A stretch of 64,000 nucleotides of DNA, taken from assembly GCA_001897435.1 (NCBI GenBank), contig MKSV01000007.1, positions 124,001 to 188,000 of the forward strand, written 5' to 3'. The notes under the pieces are model-generated. The model was given only the letters and a program-made list of their open reading frames with translations. It was not told the DNA's origin and ran no database searches. Source of the DNA: Acidobacteriales bacterium 59-55. GTDB taxonomy: Bacteria; Acidobacteriota; Terriglobia; Terriglobales; Acidobacteriaceae. Shown piece after piece: positions 9,265 to 18,535 of this stretch (the stretch's first letter is position 1; each line of letters begins with the position of its first letter). A program made the position numbers and the translations under genes.

Positions 9265-10482
9265 GTGCTAGAGGCGCCGGAGCAGGATTATGCCCGCGAA
9301 CCAGCGATGCCGCGACGGACGTCTGCGGCACCGAAGAGAAAGCTACGCCGCGATCTCAGTGAAGATTTTGCCGATGACTTTCCCGACGATGATGATGGTC
9401 CGGCGGGTCGTCGGCAGCGTGGAGTAAAACTGCGGCTGCGCTGGGGGCTGCCGAGGACGAAGTGGGGAAGAATTGCTGCCGCGCTGGGACTGATGCTTGT
9501 GGCCGGGACCTGCGCCGGGGCTCTGTGGCTGGCTCGGGACATGGTGATGCGCGATCCGAGATTTTTCATCCCGTCTGCGTCATCGATTGAGATTCAGGGC
9601 AACCAGCATCTGACGCGGGACGAACTGGTCAATATCTTTGGGCAGGATGTGGAGCGGAATATCTTCCATGTTTCGCTGGCCGAGCGGCGGGCGCAGTTGC
9701 AGCGTCTGCCGTGGGTGCAGCAGGCGACGGTGATGCGGCTGCTGCCGAACCACCTGCGGGTTTTGATTGTAGAGCGAACGCCGGTGGCGTTTGTGCGGCA
9801 GGGGAGCAGGATTGGGCTCGTGGATGCCAGTGGCGTGCTGCTGGATATGCCGCTGCACGGCGAAGGCAACGCGCACTACTCGTTTCCCGTGGTGACGGGC
9901 ATTCTGGCTAGCGATCCGGCATCGACGCGGGCGGCGAGGATGAAGATATTTGCCCAGTTCACGACCGATCTGGATAGCTCGGGGGAGAAGATCTCGCAGA
10001 AGTTGAGCGAGGTGGATCTTTCCAACCCGGAAGATGTGAGAGCGCTGATTCCGGACCAGGGCAAGGATGTGCTGGTGCACTTCGGGGATAAGGATTTTCT
10101 GAGCCGCTACCGGAAGTACGAGGAGCATCTGGCGGAGTGGCGCTCGCAGTATCCCACGCTGTGGTCGGTGGACATGCGCTATGAACGGCAGGTCGTGCTG
10201 GAGATGCAGCCGGGGACTTCGGGGGCATCGGGCACATCGGGTCCTGGCGCGGCAACTGCCCCGGCCCCTGGTGCGGGCACAGCCGCTGTTTCGGCAGCGC
10301 AGCCGGTGGCGAAGCCGGCAGTCAAGGCCCAGGCTCCGGCGGCGAAGAGGGCAGCGGCCTCGAAGCGGAAGCCGGCGGCAAAGGCCAGGCCGCGCAAGGT
10401 GACTACGAAGGCTCATCCGCACGCGACGCGGCGGTCTGCGGGAAGTTCCCATTATCATTCTTCACAGGCGGTCCATCCGTGA
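9265..10482 (+). CDS. ftsQ: Cell division protein FtsQ with a basic C-terminal tail
   Basis: A bitopic divisome protein: a charged cytoplasmic N-terminus, a membrane helix (about ALGLMLVAGTCAGALWL), a POTRA domain starting at SIEIQGNQHLTRDELV, and a beta domain (PVAFVRQGSRIGLVDASGVLL). FtsQ links the cytoplasmic ring to FtsB/FtsL and the septal synthase. After the beta domain comes an unusual low-complexity tail of roughly 90 residues rich in Ala, Lys, Pro and Thr (for example KPAVKAQAPAAKRAAASKRK), ending in a His/Ser-rich stretch; by topology it is periplasmic. The start is uncertain: GTG at 9265 has a purine-rich site upstream, while TTG 9226 and ATG 9307 are alternatives. Confidence 0.85.
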   Translation: MLEAPEQDYAREPAMPRRTSAAPKRKLRRDLSEDFADDFPDDDDGPAGRRQRGVKLRLRWGLPRTKWGRIAAALGLMLVAGTCAGALWLARDMVMRDPRFFIPSASSIEIQGNQHLTRDELVNIFGQDVERNIFHVSLAERRAQLQRLPWVQQATVMRLLPNHLRVLIVERTPVAFVRQGSRIGLVDASGVLLDMPLHGEGNAHYSFPVVTGILASDPASTRAARMKIFAQFTTDLDSSGEKISQKLSEVDLSNPEDVRALIPDQGKDVLVHFGDKDFLSRYRKYEEHLAEWRSQYPTLWSVDMRYERQVVLEMQPGTSGASGTSGPGAATAPAPGAGTAAVSAAQPVAKPAVKAQAPAAKRAAASKRKPAAKARPRKVTTKAHPHATRRSAGSSHYHSSQAVHP

Positions 10483-11708
10483 ACCAGAGACAGGAAAACT
10501 TGATTACCGTGGTGGATGCGGGCAGCACCAAGAGCTGTGTGCTGGTGGCGGAGCTGCTGGACGGTGTGCTGCGCTACCGGGGGCATGGCGTTGAGCCGTC
10601 GCGGGGAATGCGGAAGGGCTTGATCGCGGAGCTGGGACCGGCGGCGGAGGCAATCAATCGAGCCGCATTGACGGCAGAGCGCACGGCCAAGGCGGTGATC
10701 GAGACCGCCGTTGTCGGCATTGGCGGCACGCATGTTCGCGGGGTGAACTCGCGGGGCGGCATCAGCATGGGCAGCCGGATGCGCGAGATCACGCGGGAAG
10801 AGGTGCGGGCTGCTGTGGATCGTGCGCGGAGTGTCGCTCTGCCTCCGGACCGCGAGGTTCTGCATCTGCTGCCGCAGGAGTTTATCCTCGACGACCAGGC
10901 CGGCATTCATGACCCGGTGGGCATGGTGGGTAACAAGCTGGAGGTTAATCTGCACCTGTCGACGTGTTCGGGCGGCGTGGCGCAGAGTGTGATTACCTGC
11001 GCGAATCGGGCAGGGCTTGAGGTGCTGGACACGGTCTATGAGGGGATCGCGGCGGCAGAGTCGGTGCTGAGCGCCGACGAGCGCGAGCTTGGCGTCTGCA
11101 TCGCCGATATCGGATCGAGCACAACGGAGCTGGCGGTGTACTTCGAGGGAGCGATTGCGCATACGGCGGTGCTGCCGATTGGTGGCGATCACTTTACCAA
11201 CGATCTTGCCGTAGGGCTCCACGTGACGGTCGACGAGGCGGAGGAACTGAAGAAGATCTATGGGCACTGCGTGGTGACAGCGGTGCCGCAGTTGAATGAG
11301 ATTGAGGTGGGCGGGAATCTGGCGTACTCGGGCGGACAGCCGGCGCGGCTGGTGCGGCAGAGGTTTCTGGCGGAGATTCTGGAGCCGCGGGCGCGGGAGC
11401 TGTTTACCATGCTGCGGGACAATCTGCGCAACGGCGGCGTGCTGGAGGCGTTGGGCGCGGGGTGTGTGCTGACCGGCGGCGGCGCGAACCTTGTTGGCCT
11501 GTTGGATAATGCGGAGAGCTTGCTGCGGGTTCCGGCGCGGATAGGGTTCCCGGTGCCGCTGTCGCGAATGCCGGACGAACTGGCCAGGCCGGAGTTTGCT
11601 GCGGTGATCGGGATGCTGCTCTACACGCACCGGACGCAGGTACGGAAGGCCAGCGAAGAGCAGGGGTTGAAGGCGAAGTTGAAGGCCATCTTTGCAGGGA
11701 GCTTTTGA
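10479..11708 (+). CDS. ftsA: Cell division protein FtsA
   Basis: An actin-like ATPase of 409 residues that tethers FtsZ to the membrane and recruits the divisome. Phosphate-1 is in VVDAGSTKSCVLVAE, the FtsA-specific 1C insertion follows (GIGGTHVRGVNSRGG), phosphate-2 is in CIADIGSSTTEL, and the adenosine motif is LTGGGANLVG. The C-terminus (LKAKLKAIFAGSF) is an amphipathic membrane-targeting helix. The GTG start overlaps the ftsQ stop by four bases (GTGA), so the pair is translationally coupled. Confidence 0.96.
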   Translation: MNQRQENLITVVDAGSTKSCVLVAELLDGVLRYRGHGVEPSRGMRKGLIAELGPAAEAINRAALTAERTAKAVIETAVVGIGGTHVRGVNSRGGISMGSRMREITREEVRAAVDRARSVALPPDREVLHLLPQEFILDDQAGIHDPVGMVGNKLEVNLHLSTCSGGVAQSVITCANRAGLEVLDTVYEGIAAAESVLSADERELGVCIADIGSSTTELAVYFEGAIAHTAVLPIGGDHFTNDLAVGLHVTVDEAEELKKIYGHCVVTAVPQLNEIEVGGNLAYSGGQPARLVRQRFLAEILEPRARELFTMLRDNLRNGGVLEALGAGCVLTGGGANLVGLLDNAESLLRVPARIGFPVPLSRMPDELARPEFAAVIGMLLYTHRTQVRKASEEQGLKAKLKAIFAGSF

Positions 11709-11880
11709 CGGGCGAAGTCTGAGTGGCATCTCTCCGATAGAAGTCGGAAGCTCGTAAGGGATGGAGCGTTCGAGAGGATTTCGGAACCATAGTTGGTTCA
11801 CGGTGGAAAACGTGAGGATCGTGCCGGTTTTGAGATGTAAGAATTGGAAAAGTAAATGGTTTTGAGGGGTAATTGCGACG

Positions 11881-13365
11881 ATGCCGAATCTGCCTGACGA
11901 CGATATCCGAATTCACTATCACGAAGAGCTTCCGCGCGGGGCGAAGATCAAGGTGATTGGCGTGGGCGGCGGCGGCAACAACGCCGTGAACCGCATGATC
12001 TCGGCCAATGTCGAGGGCGTCGAGTTTATTGCGGCGAACACGGATGTGCAGGCGTTGCAGACCTCGAATGCGGCGGTGAAGCTGCAACTGGGCGTTAAGC
12101 TGACGAGCGGCCTGGGCGCGGGATCGAATCCGGACGTGGGGCGGCGAGCGGCGCTGGAGGATTCGGACAAGATTATCGAATCGCTCGAAGGCGCGGACAT
12201 GGTGTTTGTAACCGCGGGGCTGGGCGGTGGTACGGGGACGGGAGCGGCGCCGGTGATCGCTTCGCTGGCCAGCGAGATGGGCGCGTTGACGGTTGCGGTG
12301 GTGACGCGGCCCTTCGCGTTTGAAGGCAAGCGACGGATGATGCAGGCCGAGCGCGGTATGCAGGAGCTGCTGGAGTCGGTTGATACGCTGATTGTGATTC
12401 CGAATGAGAAGCTGCTGGCCGTGGCCAAGGACGCAGGGTTCTTCGAGAGCTTCCGGATTGCGGACGATGTTCTGCGACAGGGGGTGCAGGGAATCTCGGA
12501 CATTATTACGATTCCCGGCGTGATCAACCGCGACTTCGCCGATGTGAAGACGACGATGGCAGGAATGGGCTATGCGGTGATGGGGACGGCGCAGCGCTCG
12601 GGCCAGAACCGGGCAGTGGAGGCAGCGATGGCGGCGATGGCTTCGCCGTTGCTTGAGTCGGGAGCTATCGATGGTGCGCGCGGAATTCTGATTAATATCA
12701 CCGGATCGAGCAGCCTGAAGCTGAGCGAGGTCAACGAAGCGTCGGGGATCATTCAGAGCGCGGCGCACGAGGATGCGAACATCATCTTCGGCGCGGTGCA
12801 GGATGAGACGATGGGCGACGAGGTGAAGATTACCGTGATCGCCACGGGGTTTAAACAGCAGGAGATGCCGCAGCGGCGGGAGCGGATGCTGGCCGAGGCG
12901 ACGTTGCCGACGATGCGCTATGACGTGCCGATTCAGGCGCGGATACCGCTGTCACGCACGATCGCGCCGCGTTTTGCGAGTGAGGGGGAAGCCCCGGTGT
13001 TGGACCGGGCAGATTTCGAAGCGGAGGCGATTGCCGAGGGAGAGAGTTCTCCCGCAGGGATGGAAGCGACGGCTCCTCCTGAGCTGGTGCCGGTGCCGGC
13101 TTCGGTGTTCGATGACGCATTCTTCCGCAACTCTTCGGATGGAGACGAGGTTGAAGGCAACTGCGAGGAGTCGTATTCGGAGCGGATCAGAGAGGCGAAT
13201 CACTTTTCTGCACCGGCCCGCGTCCAAGTTGATACTGTTTGTGCAGGCGAATCGGGAGTCACGGATGCAGTTGTGCGTGGGCCGGCTTTCGCGGGCGTAG
13301 CGCCGGCCGAAGAGGCGGAATCCGACGAGTTGGATATACCGGCATTTCTGCGGCGAGGCAATTGA
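11881..13365 (+). CDS. ftsZ: Cell division GTPase FtsZ
   Basis: A 494-residue tubulin homologue that polymerises into the division ring. [15 protein letters not shown] opens the GTPase domain, the signature GGGTGTG is at residues 115-121, and the catalytic T7 loop NRDFADVKT follows. After the core (ending near residue 330) there is a long acidic, variable linker of about 150 residues. The conserved C-terminal peptide DIPAFLRRG binds FtsA and other partners. The linker is longer than in E. coli. It is separated from ftsA by about 170 bases, so it may have its own promoter. Confidence 0.97.
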   Translation: MPNLPDDDIRIHYHEELPRGAKIKVIGVGGGGNNAVNRMISANVEGVEFIAANTDVQALQTSNAAVKLQLGVKLTSGLGAGSNPDVGRRAALEDSDKIIESLEGADMVFVTAGLGGGTGTGAAPVIASLASEMGALTVAVVTRPFAFEGKRRMMQAERGMQELLESVDTLIVIPNEKLLAVAKDAGFFESFRIADDVLRQGVQGISDIITIPGVINRDFADVKTTMAGMGYAVMGTAQRSGQNRAVEAAMAAMASPLLESGAIDGARGILINITGSSSLKLSEVNEASGIIQSAAHEDANIIFGAVQDETMGDEVKITVIATGFKQQEMPQRRERMLAEATLPTMRYDVPIQARIPLSRTIAPRFASEGEAPVLDRADFEAEAIAEGESSPAGMEATAPPELVPVPASVFDDAFFRNSSDGDEVEGNCEESYSERIREANHFSAPARVQVDTVCAGESGVTDAVVRGPAFAGVAPAEEAESDELDIPAFLRRGN

Positions 13366-13488
13366 GGGAGCGAACAGAGGGTGAGAGGATTCTTAAGATG
13401 TCCTCCAGCGAGTGGCTGGTCAATTGCAATAAGCAGCGGTATGGTTGAGCAGTGGAAGAGATGAAGAAATAGAAACAGGGTCCCTCTT

Positions 13489-14811
13489 ATGTCGAGATTT
13501 GCAAGACTGTCTATAGCCGTCGTTTTGTGCCTTGGGTTATGCGCTGGAGCTTACGCTGAGCCGACGACAAAACTCACGAAACGCCACAGTGCAGAGACAG
13601 TCCATGCCACCGCCAGGACAACGCGGGCGAAGACGACAAAGAAGACGGCAAAGACTTCGACAAAAGCAAGAAAGCGTACAACAACGGCTGCACGCAAGTC
13701 GACTTCCCATACGACAGCTAAAAAGGCTTCGGTCAAAACTCGTTCGGCGACGGCAACCAGCGTTTCCAAACATCGGCGCGGACGTCGCTCACGTTCGGTG
13801 CTGGCGGTTCGGCGTACTCGCCGCGGCCATGCTGAGAGGTTTACGGCAAGCTCATACGCGGACAATCTGACGCTGGGAGATGTGACGGCAGGCGAGGACC
13901 CGGTGGTGCGCGCGGCTGCGATTGAAGCGCTTGGAAATATGAATGGGACGGCAGTGGCGATTGATCCGGACAATGGCCGGATTCTCGCGATGGTGAACCA
14001 GAAGCTGGCGTTGTCGCGCGGCGCTGAGCCCTGCTCGACGATCAAGCTGACGGTCGCGCTGGCGGCGCTTGAGGAAGGGATTATCACCAAGGATACGCCG
14101 GTGAATATGGGGCATGGCTATAAGGTCGATCTGACCTATGCGCTGGCGAAGTCCATCAATCCTTATTTTGAGGTGCTGGGCAGAACGCTTGGGTTCGAGC
14201 GGGTGAAGCACTATGCGAACCAGTTCGGCCTGGGCGAGTTGGCCGGATATCACATTCAGGGTGAGCAGTTAGGAGTGTATCCCGACCATGAGTTGCCGGC
14301 GAAGCTTGGCGGCGTGGGCAGAATGTGTTCGTTCGGCGAGAGTATCTCCATGACTCCTTTGCAGCTTGGCGCGATTGTATCCGCGATTGCGAATGGAGGA
14401 ACGCTCTACTACCTGCAGCATCCGGAGACGCCGGAAGAAGTTGCAACCTTTGTGCCTCGGGTGAAGCGGACATTGAACATCGCTCCGATTATTCCCGAGA
14501 TCGTTCCCGGCATGGCGGGAGCGGTGGGTAGTTCGTATGGAACGGCCCGGTCGCTGCGGACGACGTTCAACGAGTTTCCTGTGATGGGAAAGACGGGAAC
14601 CTGCTCGAACGACGGGACGCGCTTCGGCTGGTTTGCGTCGTATGCGAACACGCCCAGCGGGCGGATCGTGACGGTCTTCTTTCTTGAAGGCGGACGGCCT
14701 ACGTTTGGCCCCAAGGCAGCTGCGTTGACGGGCCAGTTCTATCGTTCGCTGTGGGACAAGAGCTACTTTGTGGCGAAGACAACATCGCTTGAGACAGGCA
14801 GCTTGCGCTGA
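13489..14811 (+). CDS. Small penicillin-binding transpeptidase with a basic N-terminal linker
   Basis: A 440-residue serine transpeptidase. A signal peptide or anchor (residues 1-23) is followed by about 90 residues almost entirely of Lys, Arg, Thr, Ala and Ser, then the penicillin-binding fold. The motif set is complete: SxxK is STIK in PCSTIKL, SxN is SIN in AKSINPYF, and KTG is in MGKTGTCS. There is no glycosyltransferase domain and no usual PBP dimerisation domain. This resembles the catalytic half of a class B PBP or a D,D-transpeptidase acting on peptidoglycan at the outer face of the inner membrane. Its position just after ftsZ suggests a septal role (inference). Cys directly before the nucleophile Ser is unusual, as Gly is common there. 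Confidence 0.85.
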   Translation: MSRFARLSIAVVLCLGLCAGAYAEPTTKLTKRHSAETVHATARTTRAKTTKKTAKTSTKARKRTTTAARKSTSHTTAKKASVKTRSATATSVSKHRRGRRSRSVLAVRRTRRGHAERFTASSYADNLTLGDVTAGEDPVVRAAAIEALGNMNGTAVAIDPDNGRILAMVNQKLALSRGAEPCSTIKLTVALAALEEGIITKDTPVNMGHGYKVDLTYALAKSINPYFEVLGRTLGFERVKHYANQFGLGELAGYHIQGEQLGVYPDHELPAKLGGVGRMCSFGESISMTPLQLGAIVSAIANGGTLYYLQHPETPEEVATFVPRVKRTLNIAPIIPEIVPGMAGAVGSSYGTARSLRTTFNEFPVMGKTGTCSNDGTRFGWFASYANTPSGRIVTVFFLEGGRPTFGPKAAALTGQFYRSLWDKSYFVAKTTSLETGSLR

Positions 14812-14834
14812 GCGGGAGACACTTAAACTCAAGC

Positions 14835-15809
14835 TCACTGTGCTAGAAGCCGGCGTAGATAGAAATGGAAAAAGTCATCGGAGCTTGAGTTCAGGCAGGC
14901 CTGGACATTCGCCTTGCCTGTGCCCGGAAGAGTCATGCCGCGGTCATCGATACGCAGCTGCATTGGCGTTGTCGGGCAAAGAGAAGGATCCACCGCGTAC
15001 GCCACCGTCATAGCGTCGAAGAGCGTGGGCGTTTGGGCTCCCCACTGCTGGTAAAGGATCGCGAGTTGATCGGTCAAACGCGAGCCGTGCCGGAACACAA
15101 GCGGGCGTTTTACCTCGTCGAGCTTCAGCTGCGTGGCATCGAGCGGCATCATAAAAATGGGCACGCCGGAGGCGAAGAGCTTACGCGCGGAGGAGATATC
15201 GCATTTGATGTTCCACTCCGGCTCTGGTCCGTGGTCCGGCTTGTAGCCCAGATCGTTGTAGCCGCGGTGAATGGACCCTCCCATCATCACGACTCGCTTG
15301 AGCTTGCGAAAGGTTGCGGGATCGCGATCGATCATTGCGCCGATATTGCTGAGCGGACCGATAGCGATGAGCGTGATCTCGCCGGGGGATTCGCGGATGC
15401 GATCAAGGGTTGTCGCGACAGCATCCGGATAGGGGCTGGACGGCTCGGCCTGTTGCTCGGCATAGCGGCGCTGCGTGAAACTTCCTTTGCCGGGCGTGGA
15501 AATCCCCTGCGCCAGGGGGATATGCGGTTCGCCGGCATCGTGGAGAAAACGGTCCAGCAGCTTCGCTCGCAGATGCGTGTCGCCATACGCGGAGTTGATC
15601 TGGAGAATCTGCAACTCGGGGCTGCGAAGTGCGAGTGCCAAGGCGAAGGCATCGTCGATGTCGTCGCCGGCGTCGGTGTCGATGATGATCTTCTGCTTTG
15701 CTGTTTGGGGCTGCGCAACAGTGATGCGTGACCCGGCAAAGAACAGGAAGAGGGCTGCTGCCGAGATCGCACACCTGAGAAAACCAGCCTGCGTGAGCGC
15801 GTGAAACAT
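14835..15809 (-). CDS. Secreted nucleoside hydrolase (IUNH family)
   Basis: This 324-residue enzyme hydrolyses the N-glycosidic bond of ribonucleosides. A signal peptide is present (CAISAAALFLFFAGS), then the calcium-binding DTDAGDDIDDAFAL motif near the mature N-terminus and further metal and ribose ligands in IGPLSNIGAM, VVMMGGS and PEWNIKCD. Both ends of the family fold are present. Several start codons are possible (ATG 15809, ATG 15842, TTG 15908), none with a clear ribosome site; I chose the one that places the hydrophobic signal closest to the N-terminus. Export suggests nucleoside scavenging outside the cytoplasm. Confidence 0.85.
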   Translation of the reverse strand: MFHALTQAGFLRCAISAAALFLFFAGSRITVAQPQTAKQKIIIDTDAGDDIDDAFALALALRSPELQILQINSAYGDTHLRAKLLDRFLHDAGEPHIPLAQGISTPGKGSFTQRRYAEQQAEPSSPYPDAVATTLDRIRESPGEITLIAIGPLSNIGAMIDRDPATFRKLKRVVMMGGSIHRGYNDLGYKPDHGPEPEWNIKCDISSARKLFASGVPIFMMPLDATQLKLDEVKRPLVFRHGSRLTDQLAILYQQWGAQTPTLFDAMTVAYAVDPSLCPTTPMQLRIDDRGMTLPGTGKANVQACLNSSSDDFFHFYLRRLLAQ

Positions 15810-15981
15810 GATGGGGAGATTTAGGAAAATTCCGCGAGGCATGGGCAGGCTCGTTCGAGGGTTGGCATCGGTCGGTTGCAGGAAAGCTCCTTTTGCGCGA
15901 GCCGTCAAGCCTGTCCGCGCATGGCCCAGATAGTGTAACGCTGGTGATGGTTCCTGCTCAGGTCTCTCCAGAGGAAGCGGG

Positions 15982-17868
15982 CTAACTCAGTGAGACAGCG
16001 CCAGCAATAGCATCGGCTTCGACAAGCTTGATTTCGCGTAGACCGCGCAGGGAGTTGCAAAGGTAGATGGTCTCTGCCGATGCGAGGTCTTGCATCGTCA
16101 AGATCATCTCCTTCGCGGAGCGGTCTGTTTCAAGCAGGTGGCGACGAAAGATGCCGGGCAAGACTCCGGAGCTAAGCGGCGGTGTCAGAAGTTCACCTGC
16201 TTTGCGGATGAAGATATTGCTGATGGCTCCTTCCGTGACCTCGTCTCTCTCGTTGAAGAAGATCACCTCGTCGAAGCCTTCTGCACGGCACCGCATAAAC
16301 TCCGATTGGTATAGCTCTCGATGCGTCGTTTTGTGGCGGAGAAAGAAATCTTTCGAAGAAGTGCGTTCGGCCGAGAGGAGTGCGCGGCCTACCGTGTCCG
16401 GGGTATCCGGCGCGTATTTTGAATGTTCAATGGAGAAAGCTCCTTGTTCGTTAAGAAGCAGCCGCACGCGATAAAGTTCTTCCGGCTCGAAGAGCGTGGA
16501 GAGAGCGAGGAGATGGGAAGTGATCGCAACGCGATCGAACGAAAAATTGAAGTAGGACGCGGAGGCCTCTATGCGATCCAGGTGCATAGCGAGGCGGCAA
16601 AATTCTCCATTCCACAGCATCGTCTCGATCAAGTGGAAGTCGGGCCGGGAACGGACCAGAAACTCTGCTTTCAATAAGCATTCGTTGTACTCGTCGTGAG
16701 GGTTGGAATCGGCGACGATGCCGCCGCCTACGCCCATATGTGCGTGACCCTCATCCAAATCTATGGTGCGTATGGCTACGTTGAAGGTGGAGGAGCCGTC
16801 AGGCGACATGTATCCGATGGAACCGGTGTAGACGCCGCGGGGAGTATTTTCCAGTTCGCAGATGATCTGCATGGTGCGAATCTTTGGCGCGCCGGTGATG
16901 GAGCCACTGGGAAACATGCCCTTGAAGATGTCGTAATACGTCAGACCGGGACGAAGCGTGCCCGACACGGTTGAGGTCATCTGCAAAAGAGTCTCGTACC
17001 TCTCAATGGAGAAGATGTCGTCAACATGCACGCTGCCCATGGTGCAGACACGGCCAAGGTCGTTGCGCAGCAGATCGACGATCATGACATGCTCGCAACG
17101 GTTCTTTTCGTCGTTCTGCAATCGAATGGCGGCCTGCGCGTCTTCGGCGGCATCGAGACCGCGATCCATGGTGCCCTTCATGGGACGAGTGATGATTTTG
17201 CCTTGCTCTATGCGGAAGAATAACTCCGGCGAGAGCGAGAGAATATAGCGGCCAGCCACGTTTAAAAACGCGCTATAGGAGACGGGCTGTTGGCGCAGCA
17301 GGTTTGCAAACGCCGTGCCCGGGTTGCTTTCTGTGGTGACGTTGACCTTGTTTGTGAAGTTAACCTGGTAGGTCTCGCCTGCGAGGATGTACTCCTTAAT
17401 CCGTTCGATCTTCTCGGAGTAATCCTCCTCCGAGATATTGAGAGCAACATTGTCCGTAAAGGGGATTGAGGGTGCCTGTGCGCTGTGCTCGGACAGATAT
17501 GGAGAAGAGTCGCCATAGAAGCAGCCTGTCTCATGGTCGAAGATCCGAGGCTTTTGATAGATGCCAAACCATGCCAGAGGGAGACTCTGGGGAGTGAATG
17601 CAGCTTGCTTGAATCGCTCGAAGTGATAGCCGCATTCATAGCTGAGAAATCCGGCGGCATAGAAACCGCCAGCGAGTGCCTGCTCAATCTGGCGAAAAAG
17701 GTTTGGGATCTCATCGAGCGCATCGACTCGGATCGTCTCGACTGGATCGAGGAAGAGCAAGCTTCGCTTGTTGGAGGAATCGAAGCGGGAGGTCTGAAGC
17801 AGGACGGAATCCGGACGAGCGGCAACCAGGGCGTGCCATTGCTGCGGAAGCGGATGCCATTTATTCAC
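15982..17868 (-). CDS. pabBC: Fused aminodeoxychorismate synthase component I and aminodeoxychorismate lyase (PabB-PabC)
   Basis: About 628 residues in two parts. The N-terminal 400 residues are a chorismate-binding domain: PMKGTMDRG, VMIVDLLRNDLGRV and GSITGAPK are the PabB/TrpE signatures. The C-terminal 220 residues are a fold-type IV PLP aminotransferase (from ETMLWNGEFCRLAMHLDR through EGAISNIFI), which is PabC. Together they would convert chorismate via 4-amino-4-deoxychorismate to p-aminobenzoate for folate; ammonia would come from a PabA encoded elsewhere. GTG at 17868 has GGAG five bases upstream and is preferred; TTG at 17919 is in frame. Confidence 0.93.
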   Translation of the reverse strand: MNKWHPLPQQWHALVAARPDSVLLQTSRFDSSNKRSLLFLDPVETIRVDALDEIPNLFRQIEQALAGGFYAAGFLSYECGYHFERFKQAAFTPQSLPLAWFGIYQKPRIFDHETGCFYGDSSPYLSEHSAQAPSIPFTDNVALNISEEDYSEKIERIKEYILAGETYQVNFTNKVNVTTESNPGTAFANLLRQQPVSYSAFLNVAGRYILSLSPELFFRIEQGKIITRPMKGTMDRGLDAAEDAQAAIRLQNDEKNRCEHVMIVDLLRNDLGRVCTMGSVHVDDIFSIERYETLLQMTSTVSGTLRPGLTYYDIFKGMFPSGSITGAPKIRTMQIICELENTPRGVYTGSIGYMSPDGSSTFNVAIRTIDLDEGHAHMGVGGGIVADSNPHDEYNECLLKAEFLVRSRPDFHLIETMLWNGEFCRLAMHLDRIEASASYFNFSFDRVAITSHLLALSTLFEPEELYRVRLLLNEQGAFSIEHSKYAPDTPDTVGRALLSAERTSSKDFFLRHKTTHRELYQSEFMRCRAEGFDEVIFFNERDEVTEGAISNIFIRKAGELLTPPLSSGVLPGIFRRHLLETDRSAKEMILTMQDLASAETIYLCNSLRGLREIKLVEADAIAGAVSLS

Positions 17869-17919
17869 GCGATCTCCATTGAGTCGACGCAGCAGAGGAA
17901 CGGTCGCAAACTGCTGCAA

Positions 17920-18286
17920 GCTATCCCATTATTTCAGGATTAGAAGATTGTTCGCGCTGATTGTCCAACCCTGAAGGGTTTGCCTATTGTGGTAGCGACA
18001 CCCCGGGAGCCAGAAGGAACGGCCCGGAGATGATCGGAAGATGCCCTGGGCATTACTCTTACAACTCCCATCAATGACACCGTTGATATTGTTACCGAGT
18101 TGCTTGGGCATGAGGAGCCGTTCTCACGTCACACGGTACCATCAAAATTATTATCTGCAAGCGAAAGGGGATGAAGTCTGGTCTTCTGGCGGGAATCCAG
18201 GAGGGGCGTATTCGGTTTCAGATCACAATGCGAAGATCTTCTCAATGGCGCGGCATATCACTCCGGCACGTTCGGGTTCATTACCC
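17920..18286. other. Intergenic stretch with a possible decayed reading frame
   Basis: No intact gene is visible. On the plus strand, coding-like text appears in one frame around 18155-18240 (GDEVWSSGGNPGGAYSVSD) and continues in a different frame at about 18235-18330 (NGAAYHSGTFGFITL, then SPGRYQISG), as if one gene had been broken by a frameshift. I do not recognise the family. The end of this stretch overlaps the small membrane protein gene on the other strand. Confidence 0.25.
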
Positions 18287-18496
18287 TTACCAGTCCCGGC
18301 CGATATCAGATATCCGGCCGCAATCTCCTTCGGTGAGGTAGCACCGCAGCAGGCCGCAGAAGACTGCCATGCTTGCGCCGATGATCATGAACCAGATTCC
18401 ATGTAGAAGCTTGCCGCTGAAGTAAGGGATAAGAAAGATAACGACTCCCGCGTACATCAGAATGTTAAGTACCCAGCGCCATGTTTTTTTTGTCAT
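18287..18496 (-). CDS. Small two-helix membrane protein
   Basis: A 69-residue protein with a basic start (MTKKTWRW) and two hydrophobic helices, about residues 9-27 (LNILMYAGVVIFLIPYF) and 31-50 (LHGIWFMIIGASMAVFCGLL), ending in a polar tail. A GGGAGGG purine run lies upstream of the ATG at a workable distance. I do not recognise a family; its function is unknown. It lies in the same direction as the MliC-like gene, 40 bases after it. Confidence 0.55.
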   Translation of the reverse strand: MTKKTWRWVLNILMYAGVVIFLIPYFSGKLLHGIWFMIIGASMAVFCGLLRCYLTEGDCGRISDIGRDW

Positions 18497-18535
18497 GACC
18501 CTAACCCTCCCCCGGCAAAGAACGCCTCCACACTA

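Noticed and set aside
10455..11801. Minus-strand open frame (448 codons) opposite ftsA
   Set aside because: Same shadow character, with no ribosome site and no motifs.
11404..12768. Long minus-strand open frame (454 codons) opposite ftsA and ftsZ
   Set aside because: It is Arg/His-rich with no recognisable domain and lies wholly antisense to two certain genes; high-GC codon bias keeps such shadow frames open.
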